Origin: Rhipicephalus microplus
Taxonomy: Eukaryota > Arthropoda > Arachnida > Ixodida > Ixodidae
Assembly (NCBI RefSeq): GCF_043290135.1
Contig: NC_134705.1
Span: 42,347,271-42,411,270 of the forward strand
DNA: 64,000 nt
Direction of reading: 5' to 3'
The stretch's first letter is position 1. Every line of letters starts with the position of its first letter. Below the pieces are notes generated by a model. The model saw only the letters and a program-made list of their open reading frames with translations, ran no database searches and was not told where the DNA came from. Below are positions 43,111-54,576 of the stretch, piece after piece. A program made the translations under genes and the position numbers.

Positions 43111-43479
43111 GAGACTATATTTACGCAGATGATGTTAGCATTTTGGACCGTCTCCGGTTGTCATTGTATTCCTTCGATGGGGCGTCTGACGTCAGCACTT
43201 TGTGGGATTGATTCAAGAATACCGTAAATAGCTGTCTGTACAAGTTTGTGCCAATACGAACCAAGGCAGTGAAAAAGCGTAATCCTTAAATTAACCGCAA
43301 AATAATTCACCTTAAACCTAAAATAAGACGCAAATGTCAGAACAAAGAAAAAAGCAGAACGGGGATTTCACAGCTTTCCGGAACACTTAAGCATATCCTC
43401 GAGACTTCGAAAGAGCACTTTTATTCACAGACATTATCTAATTTCATGAGAGATTCACCATAGCGTTTCTGGCGCCACC

Positions 43480-44710
43480 TTGCCTCTTCGCGCGAACAGA
43501 TACAGTATGTGTGTGTCGATGGCAATATTATTAACGATTATGCACAAATTGCTGAAAAGTACAATGAATGCTGTCATTCTGTGTTCGTTCTACCAGAGCC
43601 AACGTCATCTGATATTGCTGAGACTCCCACCGGTGGTATGTTCCGTATGCCTGACATTGTTTTCACTGAGGAGGGTGTACTTGCATTACTGCTTAACCTG
43701 GACACTAAAAATTCGGCTGGCCCTGATGGTATTCCAAATGAATTTCCAGAACAATATGCGGAACAGGTAATTAAGTATCTCTGTATCTTTTTAAGGCGTC
43801 ATTAGACCAGCACAAACTACCATCTGATTGGCTGACTGCCAGAATTACTCCTATTCTGAAATCAGGTGATACACACCATTCGAAATTACACACCTACTTC
43901 AATTACATCCACATGCTGCAAAATTATGGAGCATGTGATATCAAAAAGCTTGTTTCATTACTTTGAAACTGCTAATGTTTTTCTTCCGAACCAACATGAT
44001 TTCAAGCAAAAACTGTCTACAGTTACACAGCTCATTGAAACTTTAAATAATTTTTCTAGCATAATAAACGAGAAAGGTCAATTAGATGCTGTCTGCCTAG
44101 ACTACTCGAAAGCGTTTGACCGCGTTCCGCATCCTCAACTTCTTGATAAATTGTTCATTCTTGGCGTTAACATCAATATTATCAAATGGATTACGTCATA
44201 CTAAGTAAGAACACAGTGTGTACAGTTAAATGGCGTGAAATCCCGACTGTCGCCTGTAACATCAGGAGTCCCTCGGGGATTGGTGCCAGGCCCTGTCATT
44301 TTTCTCAGTTATATAAATGACATTCTGACCATATAAGCCCGAATATTAAGGTTCGAATTTTTGCAGATGACTGCCTGATTTACGCCCCTGTAACCAGCCG
44401 CAGTGATCAAATTGCAGTAAATTCTGCATTAAAAGTATTAGTGACTGGTGCGATACGTGAAAAATGAAAATAAACTACAGTAAGACTATGTATATAACGA
44501 CAACCAATAAAGGTGAAAATATACACTCCTTCGAATATCAAATTAATATCAGGGCTCTGAGCCGTGTAAATCTATATAAATACCTCGGACTTACTATATC
44601 TAATGATCTAAACTGGAAAACACACATAGATAACATATGCATCTCGGTTGAAAAAAAGCTCTGGTACTGGAGGCGAAAGTTAAAACTTGCTCCAGAGCAA
44701 ACAAAATAAA
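43480..44710 (+). pseudogene. LINE D ORF2 reverse transcriptase
   Basis: Motifs through several frames: NSAGPDGIPNEF (43713 area), then the NYTPTSITSTCCKIMEH block at 43883, FLPNQHDFKQKLSTVTQL, the first catalytic Asp in CLDYSKAFDRVPH (44095-44130), SGVPRGLVPGP (Q to R and S to V changes), IFADDCLIYAPV at 44356-44391 (active-site pair) and YKYLGLTISND. Stops near 43803, 44202, 44460 and 44707 break it. Confidence 0.8.
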
Positions 44711-45185
44711 TTGCGTACTTAACGCTTGTTCGTCCTACTCTAGAGTACGCTCGCGTCGTCTGGGACCCCTTTAAAAACAAACTGATAGGAAGAATTGAAA
44801 AAATGAAAAGAAGAGCCGCAAGGTTCATCTTGTCGAAATACCGATCAACTCATTCGGTAACTAAGATGATTAACAAATTAAAATTGCCTCTACTTGCTCA
44901 ACGCAGGAGCATAGCTAGATTGAAAATTCTGTATCTTATTCATCGTAACTGGTTTAATTTCAATTATAAAAATATATAAAACAGTGAGTGTCCCGAACAG
45001 TCAGAAGCAACCACCAACAACATATTCTAGCGATTCCAGCACGACTGGATTCACATAAATACTCGTTTTTACCCAGAGCAATCGAGAAGTGGAACTCACT
45101 GCCACATACACCACTGACAGTAGATAATGTAAGCAAATTTGAAACTGGGATAACCAAACTTTTTACTTCGACTGCAGACACATAG
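44711..45185 (+). pseudogene. LINE D ORF2 C-terminal region
   Basis: LVRPTLEYARVVWDPFKNKL and RRAARFILSKYRSTHSV, then, after a stop near 44979, FLPRAIEKWNSLPHT. It matches by eye the C-terminal domain of LINE C (LEYATTVWDPTY and EWNRLPG). The stop at 45183-45185 precedes the 3' UTR. Confidence 0.75.
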
Positions 45186-45494
45186 CCAAACATTGCGAAT
45201 TCAATTTACCTGAAGGAAACTGTCATTTCTTGTTGTATAGGAGCTGATTCCTTCAGCGACCGCAGAAAAAATTGATGGTGCCAGGATATACGAGTGCCTA
45301 TAGCTCTTCTTGCTTGCATTGTACCTTTTCTATCATTGTATAACGTGTACTACTGCATTGTATCTTTTGCGTGTACTGTACCTGTAGTCTGTCCTTGATT
45401 GCGACTGCTTTTTTTGTCTTTTTTATTGCATATCTTGTAACGCAACCACCCTGTAACGGCCTTCGGCCAAGAGTACTAATAAATAAATAAAAGA

Positions 45495-45678
45495 AATGAA
45501 TATATAGCCTTAGCCGCGATTTCTTTCCACCTACTGTACCAAAACCACAGATTTGTTCTAGACAACTCTCTATCTCTCAACTCGATTTAGCTCCGCGTAA
45601 AATTACATCTCTACACTCCCACCTTTACTTTCTGGTATGATTCTATTGGGCTCTTGACAAATCTTATAAGGTGAGGAG
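45495..45678 (+). other. Likely 5' UTR of LINE E
   Basis: 184 bp between the simple tail of LINE D and the ATG of LINE E ORF1. It contains no open frame. Confidence 0.4.
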
Positions 45679-47148
45679 GTGGAAGAAGAAGTGATCACAG
45701 AGAACAGCTCCAGCGTTCAGCTCTCGAAGTTTTCTCGATTTTCTCTGCGACTTTGCAATCTGAGACAAGAACACTGGGGGACGTGGTCCCGTAAAATAGG
45801 GGATCAAAACCCCGCCCAGCTTCTGGGCCCTCGACCGTTTCATCAGGGTGCGCCCGATGTGAGTAACCGCTTCGGCCCCAACGTGGGGAACAGTTACGCT
45901 TCTGATGGCTTTTCCACCAAAGACATGGCCTCGGACAGTGATTTCACCCCTGTTCCAAGCCGCCGTCTGAAGAGAAAGATCAGAAGGACGTCGCTGACCG
46001 GTCGACAGGCACCGAAAAAGGCGAGTAGCATGCAGTCCTTCACGATCTCGTACATGCCGACAATGACGACAGACGTCCTGAGCACTCTAAATAGGCAAAG
46101 CTTGTCGGAGTATTTCGAACGTATCGCACCTGGTCAGGTTGAGGAAATACGTATAAATACCTGCAAGAACACCTTGTCGGTAAAGGTTACTTCAAAGGCT
46201 ATACTGGACACGCTGAAGGCCATCGTCCAGTTGGGAAACATTCCAGTGCGCGCATTTTCTGCGTACGACATGGAAACTACGATAGGCGTCATTTATGATG
46301 TGGACGAAGAGATTACAGACTCAAGCCTCGAGAAATTGCTTTTTTCGACGGCTCCTGTAATTAGTTTTCACCGCTTTGGATGGTCGCGTTGTGTGAAAGT
46401 AGTGTTCGAGTTCGAGTCGTTGCCTACTCACGTCAAGGTTGGATATGTGCGTCATCTGGTACGCCCTTATGTACCGAGGCCTCTACAGTGCCATAAATGT
46501 TTGAAATTTGGGCATGTCAGTGCAGTTTGTAAGGGTGTGGTAACTTGCAAACGATGTGGTGGACCTCATGACGATGTCAACTGCAACGCTGCCACAAATT
46601 GTCGTAACTGCATGGGTGCCCACGACCGAACCTCAAAAGACTGTCCTAAAATGAGGAACCAAATAACTTTCATGAAGAAGATGGTTAGGGACCACTCCAC
46701 GCACAGAGAATCTGCAAGGGCTGTCCGGCGCAGTACCCGTCGTTCACGACACCGACGCAAACAAAGGAGCAGTCCTAACCGAGTTGAACAACTGACATCA
46801 AATGTCCAGGCTTCACCTTCTCGTTGTTTGCTTTTACCGGCCAGAAATGAAGATGTCTGTGCTACCGTACTTTTACAGCCGACGAATGTACGAGCCAACC
46901 AGCCACCGGCCCGTAATACTTCGGAGTGGCCTTCTTTACCGTTAAGACCCACGTGTACACCTTCCACGCATAATGCTGCTGAATGCAGCGAGCAGGACGA
47001 CAAGATGGATAATAATGACATCAAGAGTATGCTTAGAAATTTGATGGGTTCAATGCGCAAGATCTTTATTGGTCTAAACACTCCGGCGGCTAAAGCTGAT
47101 ATCCAGTTACTTGAGGTGCTGGAGCCACTTCTTGTTGTTCTTCAGTAA
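45679..47148 (+). CDS. LINE E ORF1, Gag-like protein with three CCHC knuckles
   Basis: A 489-codon intact frame. The N-terminal ~110 residues are polar. Residues ~115-260 (SFTISYMPTMTTDVL to RHLVRPYVPRP) form the pre-knuckle domain common to I/R1-like ORF1. At residues ~270-325 come CHKCLKFGHVSAVC, CKRCGGPHDDVNC and CRNCMGAHDRTSKDC, each a CCHC-type knuckle that binds RNA. Then follow a basic stretch (RRSTRRSRHRRKQRSS) and a Ser/Thr/Pro-rich tail. The product would coat element RNA and form particles with ORF2 product. The ATG at 45679 is the first in the frame after a non-coding leader. ORF2 begins at 47155, an arrangement that suggests reinitiation. An open ORF1 beside a broken ORF2 suggests a fairly recent copy. 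Confidence 0.8.
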   Translation: MEEEVITENSSSVQLSKFSRFSLRLCNLRQEHWGTWSRKIGDQNPAQLLGPRPFHQGAPDVSNRFGPNVGNSYASDGFSTKDMASDSDFTPVPSRRLKRKIRRTSLTGRQAPKKASSMQSFTISYMPTMTTDVLSTLNRQSLSEYFERIAPGQVEEIRINTCKNTLSVKVTSKAILDTLKAIVQLGNIPVRAFSAYDMETTIGVIYDVDEEITDSSLEKLLFSTAPVISFHRFGWSRCVKVVFEFESLPTHVKVGYVRHLVRPYVPRPLQCHKCLKFGHVSAVCKGVVTCKRCGGPHDDVNCNAATNCRNCMGAHDRTSKDCPKMRNQITFMKKMVRDHSTHRESARAVRRSTRRSRHRRKQRSSPNRVEQLTSNVQASPSRCLLLPARNEDVCATVLLQPTNVRANQPPARNTSEWPSLPLRPTCTPSTHNAAECSEQDDKMDNNDIKSMLRNLMGSMRKIFIGLNTPAAKADIQLLEVLEPLLVVLQ

Positions 47149-47154
47149 GCGAAC

Positions 47155-47886
47155 ATGGCCTCCATGTTCGAAGATCGCATGGGGCAGACGCTTGTTATGC
47201 AGTGGAATGCTCGTGGTTTACGTGGCCGTCTCTCTAATTTCAGACAGCGGGTATTGAATTACAGTTCCCAGTTATTGTCATCTGCGAACCAAACATGGAT
47301 TCTACATTCCGTTTGTCTGGGTACGTCCAGCTTTGGTATCGCAGTGATCACCGTGCAAGCAAGGTGATAGATTTGTGTACGCCGCGATAAGACGTACGTA
47401 CGACATGACATTCTGTCGCATACAACGAATGATTACGTTTGTTTGACTATAAAGTATAAGAGGCGCACGTTGTCAGTTATCGGAGGATACATTCATCCAA
47501 GTGCGAAGATGGACTGCTCTCACCTTAGGTCTGTGCTTCAGGTTGCTCAGAGCCCCCACATTTTCATTGGAGATTTCAACGCTCATTATCCCCTCTGGGG
47601 TAGCACTGTAATGAACAGCCGTGGCAGAGATTTGTGCGACTTCGTGCGTAATTTTGGACTAAGGGTGCTGAACGACGGATCGCCCACTTTCGTTCGGGGT
47701 ACTTCTTACAGCAGCTGCCTCGACATTGCATTAGTATCTAGGAGTCTCCTGTTTTCTGCAGCTTGGTCCATGGATATAGAGACTCACGGTAGTGATCACG
47801 TGCCCACATATGTTAGTTTAGGTGGTACCGCCATTCAGCCACACGCTGCGTTCATCAGACAGACTGGCGTCTCACGTAATCTGTGA
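47155..47886 (+). pseudogene. LINE E ORF2 endonuclease domain
   Basis: The first frame reads LVMQWNARGLRGRLSNFRQR, then shifts near 47280. The second frame (47443-47886) has IGGYIHPSAKMD, HIFIGDFNAHYPLWGS (catalytic Asp and Asn), SCLDIALVSRSL and ETHGSDHVPTYVSL (catalytic SDH). The active-site motifs are present on either side of the break, but the frame between 47280 and 47440 is lost. Confidence 0.85.
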
Positions 47887-49700
47887 AAACCAGCTATCAG
47901 CGCACTAGTACACCATCCGAAGTAGAAGACATCATTTCTTTGTCCCTGCGGGACACAACACGACAAGTTAACATTCCGCTGCAACGATCAGCTATCGACT
48001 TACAATACGAGGCCCTTCGTGCTATCCGTCGCCGCGCAAAACGGCGATACAGAAGAACAAGATCCCCGTCACACCTCTCAGCGTGTTGTCAAGCTCAACG
48101 ACACGTTCTTCGGCATCTCGACTAGCTGGACAGCCAACGACGGAGGTCGTTCTGCGGTTCCTTGGACCCAAGACAGCCTCTCTCTAAAGTCTGGTGGATA
48201 GTACGAAGTTTACAATCGTCTCCACAACAAATTTCGCCATTCCGTGCGGTGGTTCTACATCAGGGTCGGAGTGAATTAGAGGTAGCCAAGGGCTACTGTA
48301 GCCTTGTCGTTTCCACCGCTGACACCGTGACCCAAACTCTTACCACCACTGTGCCCCCGTGCTTCGGCGAACGCCTTGAAGTGACTTTTACAACGCAGGA
48401 ACTGGACGCTGGAAGTTCACTTTCCCGGCGCTCATCGGCACCCGGGTCGGACGTAATTACGTACGCTGCACTTCGCCATCTTGATACAGAAGCACGACAG
48501 ATCCTGTTAGCTTACTAGAACACCTCCTGGGAGTCAGGAAATGTTCCAGATAAGTGGAAGCGCAGCCGCATAATCGCACTGCTTAAACCGGGGAAGTGCC
48601 CTAATGAGCTTTCATCTTACTGGCCGATCGCCTTAAGCAGCTGCGTTGGCAAAGTCATGGAAAGGATGGTATTGTCGAGATTAGAGCGGCGCTTAGAGAG
48701 TAATAATCGATTTCCTGCGTTCATGAATGGCTTTAGGAGAAGCCGATCAGCCATTGACGGGGTGATCAACTTGGTCTCCGATGTTGAACAGGAAAGATGT
48801 CGAGGCAGATTAGTGGCTGCTGTTTTTCTTGACATTAAAGGCGCCTACGACAATGTCTTACATTATGCCATCCTTGATGTGCTTGAGGATCTAGAAATCG
48901 GCGGACGACTGTATGCATAGATTGTGAGCTACCTCAGCGACGGTACCGTGTATATGTCAACAAGCGATGGAGATACAGACCATTTTAACATTCACCACTG
49001 TGTTCCCCAAGGGAGTGTTCTCAGTCCGACACTTTTTAACATCACCTTAATTGGACTTGCTACTGAACTTTCTGACACGGTGAAGGTGAGCACATATGCG
49101 GACGACATCTGCATCTGGGCTTCTGGAGCTACGCGCCCCCAACTGCGTGCTCGACTACAATGTGCAGTGACCGTCACAGCAAGGTACCTACATCGCCAGG
49201 GTCTCACACTGTCAACTGAAAACTGCGCAGTGCTTGCATTTACACGAAAACAAATGACAAGATACCCACTAACTGTGAATGGAACAGAAATTGGTGCTAT
49301 TGTGCAACACAAACTCCTGGGTGTTATCCTCGACCGGAGACTATCGTGGTCAAAACACGTCACAGCCTTGAAGTCAAAGCTCAAGAGTTTTGTCCACGTT
49401 CTTCGGGTCATGGCCAGAGCAAGATGGGACCCTTCGGAGGCAGCTCTCCTGCAACTCTACCAAATTTTATTCGTAGGGTACTTACAATACAGCACGCCCG
49501 TGCTTTCAAGCATGAAACCCAGTTGTGCGAGCACGCTAGAAAGCATCCAAGCTCAAGGGTTGCGCACATGTTTGGGCTTACCTCAATGCTCATCAACCAA
49601 GCAAACTCTCGCCGAAGCTCGGGCTTGTCCAATCAAAGTATATGTGCTCTGCGAGCTTCTTCGAGTCCACCTTCGTCTGTTGACTTGACACAGGTAACAT
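47887..49700 (+). pseudogene. LINE E ORF2 reverse transcriptase
   Basis: Pieces in order: RRRAKRRYRRTR (basic linker, 48030-48065), SSAPGSDVITYAAL, then WKRSRIIALLKPG and SYWPIALSSCVGKVMERM. These are followed by GFRRSRSAIDGVINL, the first Asp in FLDIKGAYDNV (48828-48858), a lone TAG at 48918-48920, CVPQGSVLSPTLFN, the active site TYADDICIWAS (49091-49123), LLGVILDRRLSW and the post-RT segment to a stop at 49686-49688. The catalytic residues remain. Confidence 0.85.
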
Positions 49701-49862
49701 CCCCGATCTGCGCTCTCTGCCAGCCACCGAGACTGCAGTTATTCAAGAGCTATATCGCGGCTCGAGAACATCATACCGCCAAGATTCTCACACCCACGTG
49801 TTCCTGAGACACCTCCGTGGCTCCTGCCTAGACCACTTGTCATACTTCAGATTCCTGGGATT

Positions 49863-51701
49863 ATGAACAAGTCCTTCGTATCATCAATCGGCCTAAAGCA
49901 ACTTACACTGCTGCACATTTATACTAAGTACGACGGTGTGACACACGTATATACTGATGGATCTACCACGTCGCATACCTCCGCCGCAGCCTTTGCCAAC
50001 CCGCAGATGAAGATAGCTCGACGTTTCAAGATAGATCAGAAGACCACATCAACAGACGCGGAACTTGTTGCTATTCGGGAGGCAATACGTTTCATGTCGA
50101 CAGAACCCGCTCGTAAATGGACGATACTGTGCGATGTCAAAGCTGCTCTTCAAACCATCGATGGCTTCATGAGACAAGGTCCATATCATACTTTATCGAT
50201 TGAAATAGCAGAGATTCTTGGCATTGCTACAAAAAATGGGCATGATGTAACATTTCAATGGATACCTGCTCATTGTGGCATAATGGGCAATGAAGCGGCG
50301 GACACTGAAGCTAAGAAAGCTTTAAACAGTGCCCCGGAAGTGTTCATCACATTTTCTCGACAAGACACTAACATCCTAGTTCGACGCGTAATGCGCAACT
50401 CCATCTTAGAGCACTGGCAGAAACCAGAACACCAGCACAAGCGGCTGCACAAATGGGACTCGGAAATGAAGTTCCGTATGCCTCACAAGTTAAAGCGAAG
50501 CATCTCATGCATTATCCACCGCATTCACCTCGGTGTGGCTTACACGAGACGTTACAACCACTTGATTGGCTGTAGTGACACAGGTCCCAATTGTGGTCTT
50601 TGTCGGTTGCCAGAAACGCTCGAACATATATCTTGCGACTGTCCAGCATATGCAAGCGAAGGTCCATATTGCGTGTCGCCTGCGGAACGTCGGGTAATAA
50701 GTGATAAGGTTGACGATATGCTCCAACGCGACGTTATTCGGCCCTCGGACAGTCCATGGGCGTCTCCTGTTGTTCTTGTTGCGAATAAATACGGTTCTGT
50801 GCGGTTCTGTGGGGACTACAGACGGCTCAATAATATCACTCGCAAGGATGTTTATCCACTGCCACGCATCGATGACGCGATTGACAGCCTTCATGGAGCC
50901 GATTTTTTTTCTTCTCTCGATCTGCGCTCGGGGTACTGGCAAGTACCCATGGCTGACGACGCTCGACCAAAGACCGCCTTCTTCACGCCAGATGTCCTGT
51001 ATGAGTTCAACGTCATGCCGTTTGGTCTATGTAATGCACCTGAGACCTTTGAGCGCATGATGGACACCGTTCTGCGCAACTTGAAATGGTACACGTGCTT
51101 GTGTTACCTCGACGATGTCATTGTCTTCGCTCCGGATTTCTCCACGCATCTCCAACGTCTGAAAGAAGTTTTCGCGCGTGTGAGCAATGCCGGCTTACAA
51201 CTAAATCTGAAAAAGTGCCGCTTTGCAGCACGGAAACTTACCATCCTGGGGTACGTCGTGTCCAAAGACGGCATTCTTTCAGATCCTGCCAAGCTTCGGG
51301 CCGTGGCCGAATTCCCCAAAATTGTATCTGTCAAAGAACTGCGTAGTTTCGTGGGCCTGTGCTCATACTTCCGACGCTTCATACGAAACTTCGCCACGAT
51401 AATATCACCGCTAACAAAGCTCTTTGGAAGTAACGGGCCCCTCAATTCGTGGTCATCCGAGTGCGACGACGCGTTCACGAAGCTCCGCCATTTGTTGACG
51501 TCGCCTCCCATCCTACGCCACTACCATCCTACAGCCCCAACGGAGATGCACACGAACGCCAGCGGTGTCGGCCTCGGTGCTGTCCTGGCGCAGCGCAAAC
51601 CCGGATTCCCTGAATATATCGTAGCATATGCAAGCCGTACGCTTACGAGAGCCGAGACAAACTACACCGTCACGGAGAAAGAGTGCCTGGCGATCGTCTG
51701 A
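49863..51701 (+). CDS. Chimeric frame: LINE E RNase H and zinc finger fused to gypsy G3 reverse transcriptase/RNase H
   Basis: A 612-codon open frame. Residues ~1-262 belong to LINE E: RNase H with [37 protein letters not shown] and [15 protein letters not shown] (all four acidic residues), then a zinc finger [17 protein letters not shown]. At about codon 263 (near 50650) the frame passes directly to a gypsy [31 protein letters not shown] (first Asp), [31 protein letters not shown] (active-site pair), then [18 protein letters not shown] and a gypsy RNase H. In that second RNase H the usual DAS reads NAS ([16 protein letters not shown]), losing a catalytic Asp. It stops at TGA (51699-51701) after EKECLAIV. 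The first ATG is chosen only because it opens the frame; natively both halves are internal parts of larger polyproteins. Confidence 0.85.
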   Translation: MNKSFVSSIGLKQLTLLHIYTKYDGVTHVYTDGSTTSHTSAAAFANPQMKIARRFKIDQKTTSTDAELVAIREAIRFMSTEPARKWTILCDVKAALQTIDGFMRQGPYHTLSIEIAEILGIATKNGHDVTFQWIPAHCGIMGNEAADTEAKKALNSAPEVFITFSRQDTNILVRRVMRNSILEHWQKPEHQHKRLHKWDSEMKFRMPHKLKRSISCIIHRIHLGVAYTRRYNHLIGCSDTGPNCGLCRLPETLEHISCDCPAYASEGPYCVSPAERRVISDKVDDMLQRDVIRPSDSPWASPVVLVANKYGSVRFCGDYRRLNNITRKDVYPLPRIDDAIDSLHGADFFSSLDLRSGYWQVPMADDARPKTAFFTPDVLYEFNVMPFGLCNAPETFERMMDTVLRNLKWYTCLCYLDDVIVFAPDFSTHLQRLKEVFARVSNAGLQLNLKKCRFAARKLTILGYVVSKDGILSDPAKLRAVAEFPKIVSVKELRSFVGLCSYFRRFIRNFATIISPLTKLFGSNGPLNSWSSECDDAFTKLRHLLTSPPILRHYHPTAPTEMHTNASGVGLGAVLAQRKPGFPEYIVAYASRTLTRAETNYTVTEKECLAIV

Positions 51702-52184
51702 GCCCTTACAAACTTTCGACCTTATTTGTATTGTCACCCATTCGATGTCGTCACCGACCATCATGCACTATGCTGGCTTTCATGATTGAAGGATTCCTCT
51801 GGCCGTCTCGCCCGTTGGGCTCTTCGCTTACAAGACTACGACATCCGTGTGCTGTACCGCAACGGACGCCAGCATGCTGACGCCGATACCCTCTCACGCT
51901 CCTTTTTACCTCAAGACGACGTGCCCTGCTCAGTAACCTCAATTGCTGTATCTGCTATCGATGTGGACATCCTCGCTACCGAAGAGCGAAAGGATAATTG
52001 GATCGCCCCGCTGATCGACTTGCTCTCTGATCCGTCCGCAGCACCATCCACGCGTGCCTTGCGTCGTCGAGCTTACCATTTCGCCATCCGTGACGGCCTC
52101 TTACACCGACGCAATTACTTACGACTCCGATGGCCGGCAGTGGTTACTCGTCATACCCCGCAGTCTGCGGTGAGAGATATGTGA
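51702..52184 (+). pseudogene. G3 RNase H end and linker
   Basis: Past the TGA the same reading continues ALTNFRPYLYCHPFDVVTDH, shifts near 51780, and then frame 51786-52184 carries RLARWALRLQDYDIRVLYRN and GRQHADADTLSRSFLPQ, the RNase H C-terminal motif of gypsy pol. The LINE-like linker with ATEERKDNWIAPLIDL follows. It ends at a stop at 52182-52184. Confidence 0.75.
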
Positions 52185-53259
52185 ATCTTTTCATTCTGAT
52201 CCACAATGTGCGCACTCTGGGGTATCCAAAACTTACCACCGCATTCGACAACGCTGCTTCTGGCGCGGGATGTACCGCTACGCGCAGCAGTTCGTTCGCT
52301 TTTGCCTCACTTGCCAACGACGCAAACCGTCGGCACACATGTCGCACGCCGGTCTGCAACCGTTACCTTGCCCTGACCGTTCCTTTGGGCGCGTAGGTAT
52401 CGATTTGTATGGACCCCTTCCTCTGATGTCGGCTGGTAACCACTGGGCCATCGTTGCCGTAGACCATTTAACGCGATACGCCGAAACCGCCGCTCTCTCT
52501 GCGGCTACTGCGCGCGATGTTGCATTCTTCCTGCTGCATCGATTCATACTGCGCCACGGACCACCCCAAGAGCTTCTCAGTGATCGAGGCCGTGTCTTCT
52601 TGTCGGAAGTCGTCGAAGCCATTCTGACGGAGTGCCATTCTGTCCACCACAAAACTACTGCTCACCACCCGCTGACGAATGGCCTCACAGAACGCTTTAG
52701 CCGCACCCTCGGCGAGATGCTCTCGATGTACGTCGCTGCCAACCACTCGAACCGGGACAATCTACTGCCCTTCGTCCCCTACGCCTACAACAGCGCCCCT
52801 CAGAGCATGACCGGTTTTTCACCTTTCTACTTGCTGTACGGAAGGCACCCGTCGCACACCATGAACACGATACTCCTGTACACGCCGGATCCATCTGAGT
52901 GTGCACCCATTTCTGAGACAGCCAGACTTGCCGAAGAGTGTCGTGAGCTTGCCAAGACATTTACGACACATGATCAAGAGCGACAAAAGAGCACTCGTAA
53001 TGGCTCCGCCACTTCTGAGCCCACGTTTCTTCCTGGTGCGCTTGTATGGCTCTCAATTCCGACCTCTGCAGCTGGCCTCTCTTCCAAACTACTTCCCAAA
53101 TACGAAGGCCCCTACCGTGTCATCGAGCGCACCTCTCCCGTCAACTATCTGATCGAACCCGTTGAACAATCTTCGGACATGTGCCGCCAATGGCGCGACA
53201 TCGTCAACGTGGAGCGCCTGAAGGCTTATTATGACTCGCTCATAGTAACAAGCTGTTAG
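52185..53259 (+). pseudogene. G3 integrase
   Basis: The zinc-binding part begins in a shifted frame (52185-52270) and enters the long open frame 52270-53259 (329 codons). That frame has FCLTCQRRKPSAHM, the first Asp in VGIDLYGPLPLM, DHLTRYAETAAL, the second Asp in ELLSDRGRVFLS, and the Glu in HHPLTNGLTERFSRTL, so the D,D,E triad is intact. YAYNSAPQSMTGFSPFYLLY and the GPY/F module (KYEGPYRVIERTSPVNYLIE) follow, then NVERLKAYY and a stop at 53257-53259. Integrase joins element cDNA to the host chromosome. The N-terminal HH part lies across a frame break, so the enzyme is probably inactive. Confidence 0.85.
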
Positions 53260-53295
53260 ATCGCCAGGCGGCTCCCTCTTCAACCCCGGGGTAAT

Positions 53296-53460
53296 TGTAG
53301 CGAAGCCTCCGAACTCTGAAATGGGTCGAACTCTTGAGTACCCTCTAGTGGGGCTACCCAACAAAGACGCTGCTCGCGCTGAGTCCATGCTTGGCCGTGA
53401 CTGTCGCCATTTTTTATGCTCGCTGGTTGCCGGCTAATAAACGCCTTAACATTCTAAGGG
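53296..53460 (+). repeat. G3 3' LTR
   Basis: It starts TGTAGCGAAGCCTCC just after a CCCCGGGGTAAT run and contains CTAATAAACGCC (polyadenylation signal). The related remnant G4 has TGTAGCAAAGCC at 59974. The right end is not certain. Confidence 0.55.
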
Positions 53461-53529
53461 TACTTTAGCTGTAGGTAGTCTGATACAAACAAAGGAGATT
53501 TTTCAAAGTTATTGGCCATTGTGCGTTTT

Positions 53530-54535
53530 CAAATCGTGATGCTGTGATATATTCGGAAGTACGCAAAATAGGTAAAAAAGAACAATCAAGGGAAGATACA
53601 GCTAGTGCATCTGCATGCTCATTCAGAGCTATACCTCTATGGCCTGGTACTTAAACTAGTCGGACGAGTCGCACATGTGTAGGAATGAGCGAGTAGAAAG
53701 TTTCTAAGGTACGCCAAAAAGTTGGTGAGCTTAAGGCAGTAAAGACCGATCGACAGAGTGTTAGAAGCATCACCGCTGATAGATCTTGCGGCACTTTACG
53801 CAATGCTAGGACTTTTGACAGTAGTTCAGCTTGGGAAATAGGTGTAAAGTCGGGTAATCGAATTGAGAAAGCCCAATCTAGAGAGGATAATATGATTCCT
53901 ACGCCAGCCTTCTCTTCGTAAACAGAAGCATCAGTCGCTATTACAATGGATGTTTCTAGATTGGCCAAATGATCTTCCAAAATGCCATTTATATACTGAT
54001 ATGGTAATTTTTTTGCATTCTTGAGACATATATCCTCCAATTCAATCCTAATTGCATATACAGTGTTGAGCAGAAGTGTTTCCCAATGGTTAACTCTTAA
54101 GGGCTTCATAAGATTCTGTGTAAATATAAATTGATGGCAGCGTAATTTAGGCCATTGGCGGTTGAAGAATGAGGCCTGCTGGTTAATGAACACATACTGT
54201 GACCTCCGCTGAGGGGATGCATAGATGTTAAGGAATGTACGTACTGTTAGAATATGAAATCTTTTAATAAGAGAAGGCAGGTGGGATTCTTTGTCTAGGA
54301 TACTGTTGGCAACATATTTACGTAGCCCTAGGCATAAGCATAAAGATTCGCGTTCTAGCAGAATCAGTGGTCGGACTTTGTAGGCCGGAGTGCCAGAAAA
54401 CAAAACACAGCCGAATTCTAATATCGGTTGAATGTACATGCAATATATCATTACGAGCACGTTTATACGCAAACCGGCACGATAATTACTGAGCCAGCGC
54501 AGCATCCTTGCGGCACGTGCACCTTTAGCAGCCAT
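53530..54535 (-). pseudogene. LINE F ORF2 post-RT region and RNase H
   Basis: The frame (54535-53651) begins AAKGARAARMLRWLSNYRAG, with YIQPILEFGCVLFSG and LLERESLCLCLGL (post-RT). RNase H follows: IVIATDASVYEEKAGVGI (first Asp), ISQAELLSKVLALRK (Glu), and MLLTLCRS where the usual TDCRS has lost its Asp. After a stop near 53651 the next minus-strand codons read VPGHRGIALNEHADALAV, the C-terminal RNase H motif. So the domain is nearly complete but broken by one stop and one catalytic change. Confidence 0.8.
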
Positions 54536-54576
54536 GTTTTCTATTTGGGGACTCCAGATGAGTGTTTCGGTGTAGG

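Larger units (their letters stand above)
41465..45494 (+). mobile_element. LINE D, CR1-like non-LTR retrotransposon (inactive)
   Basis: It has a leader frame with a 2A-like motif (41465-41721), a coiled-coil ORF1 (41717-42356), ORF2 endonuclease (42420-43100), RT (43480-44710), C-terminal region to 45185, and a 3' UTR ending CTAATAAATAAATAAAAG (45477-45494). An endonuclease plus RT without RNase H, and a simple-repeat tail, fit the CR1 group. Several stops and shifts are present. Confidence 0.8.
45495..50650 (+). mobile_element. LINE E, I-like non-LTR retrotransposon, 3'-truncated
   Basis: ORF1 (45679-47148) is intact and ORF2 starts 7 bp later. ORF2 holds endonuclease, RT and RNase H with all four acidic residues, then a zinc finger; the sequence then switches to a gypsy RT at about 50650 without the LINE 3' UTR. 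Shifts and one stop in ORF2 disable it. Confidence 0.85.
50651..53460 (+). mobile_element. Ty3/gypsy element G3, 5'-truncated, with 3' LTR
   Basis: RT and RNase H (50651-51900), integrase (52150-53259) and a 3' LTR from about 53296 (TGTAGCGAAGCCTCC) with AATAAA at about 53435. There is no gag, protease or 5' LTR; the left end is fused to LINE E. It is the least decayed gypsy copy in the window. Confidence 0.8.

Noticed and set aside
53360..53380. CTCF-like site in the G3 LTR (reverse complement CCCACTAGAGGG)
   Set aside because: A single short motif match is expected by chance, and the homologous place in G4 is not conserved.
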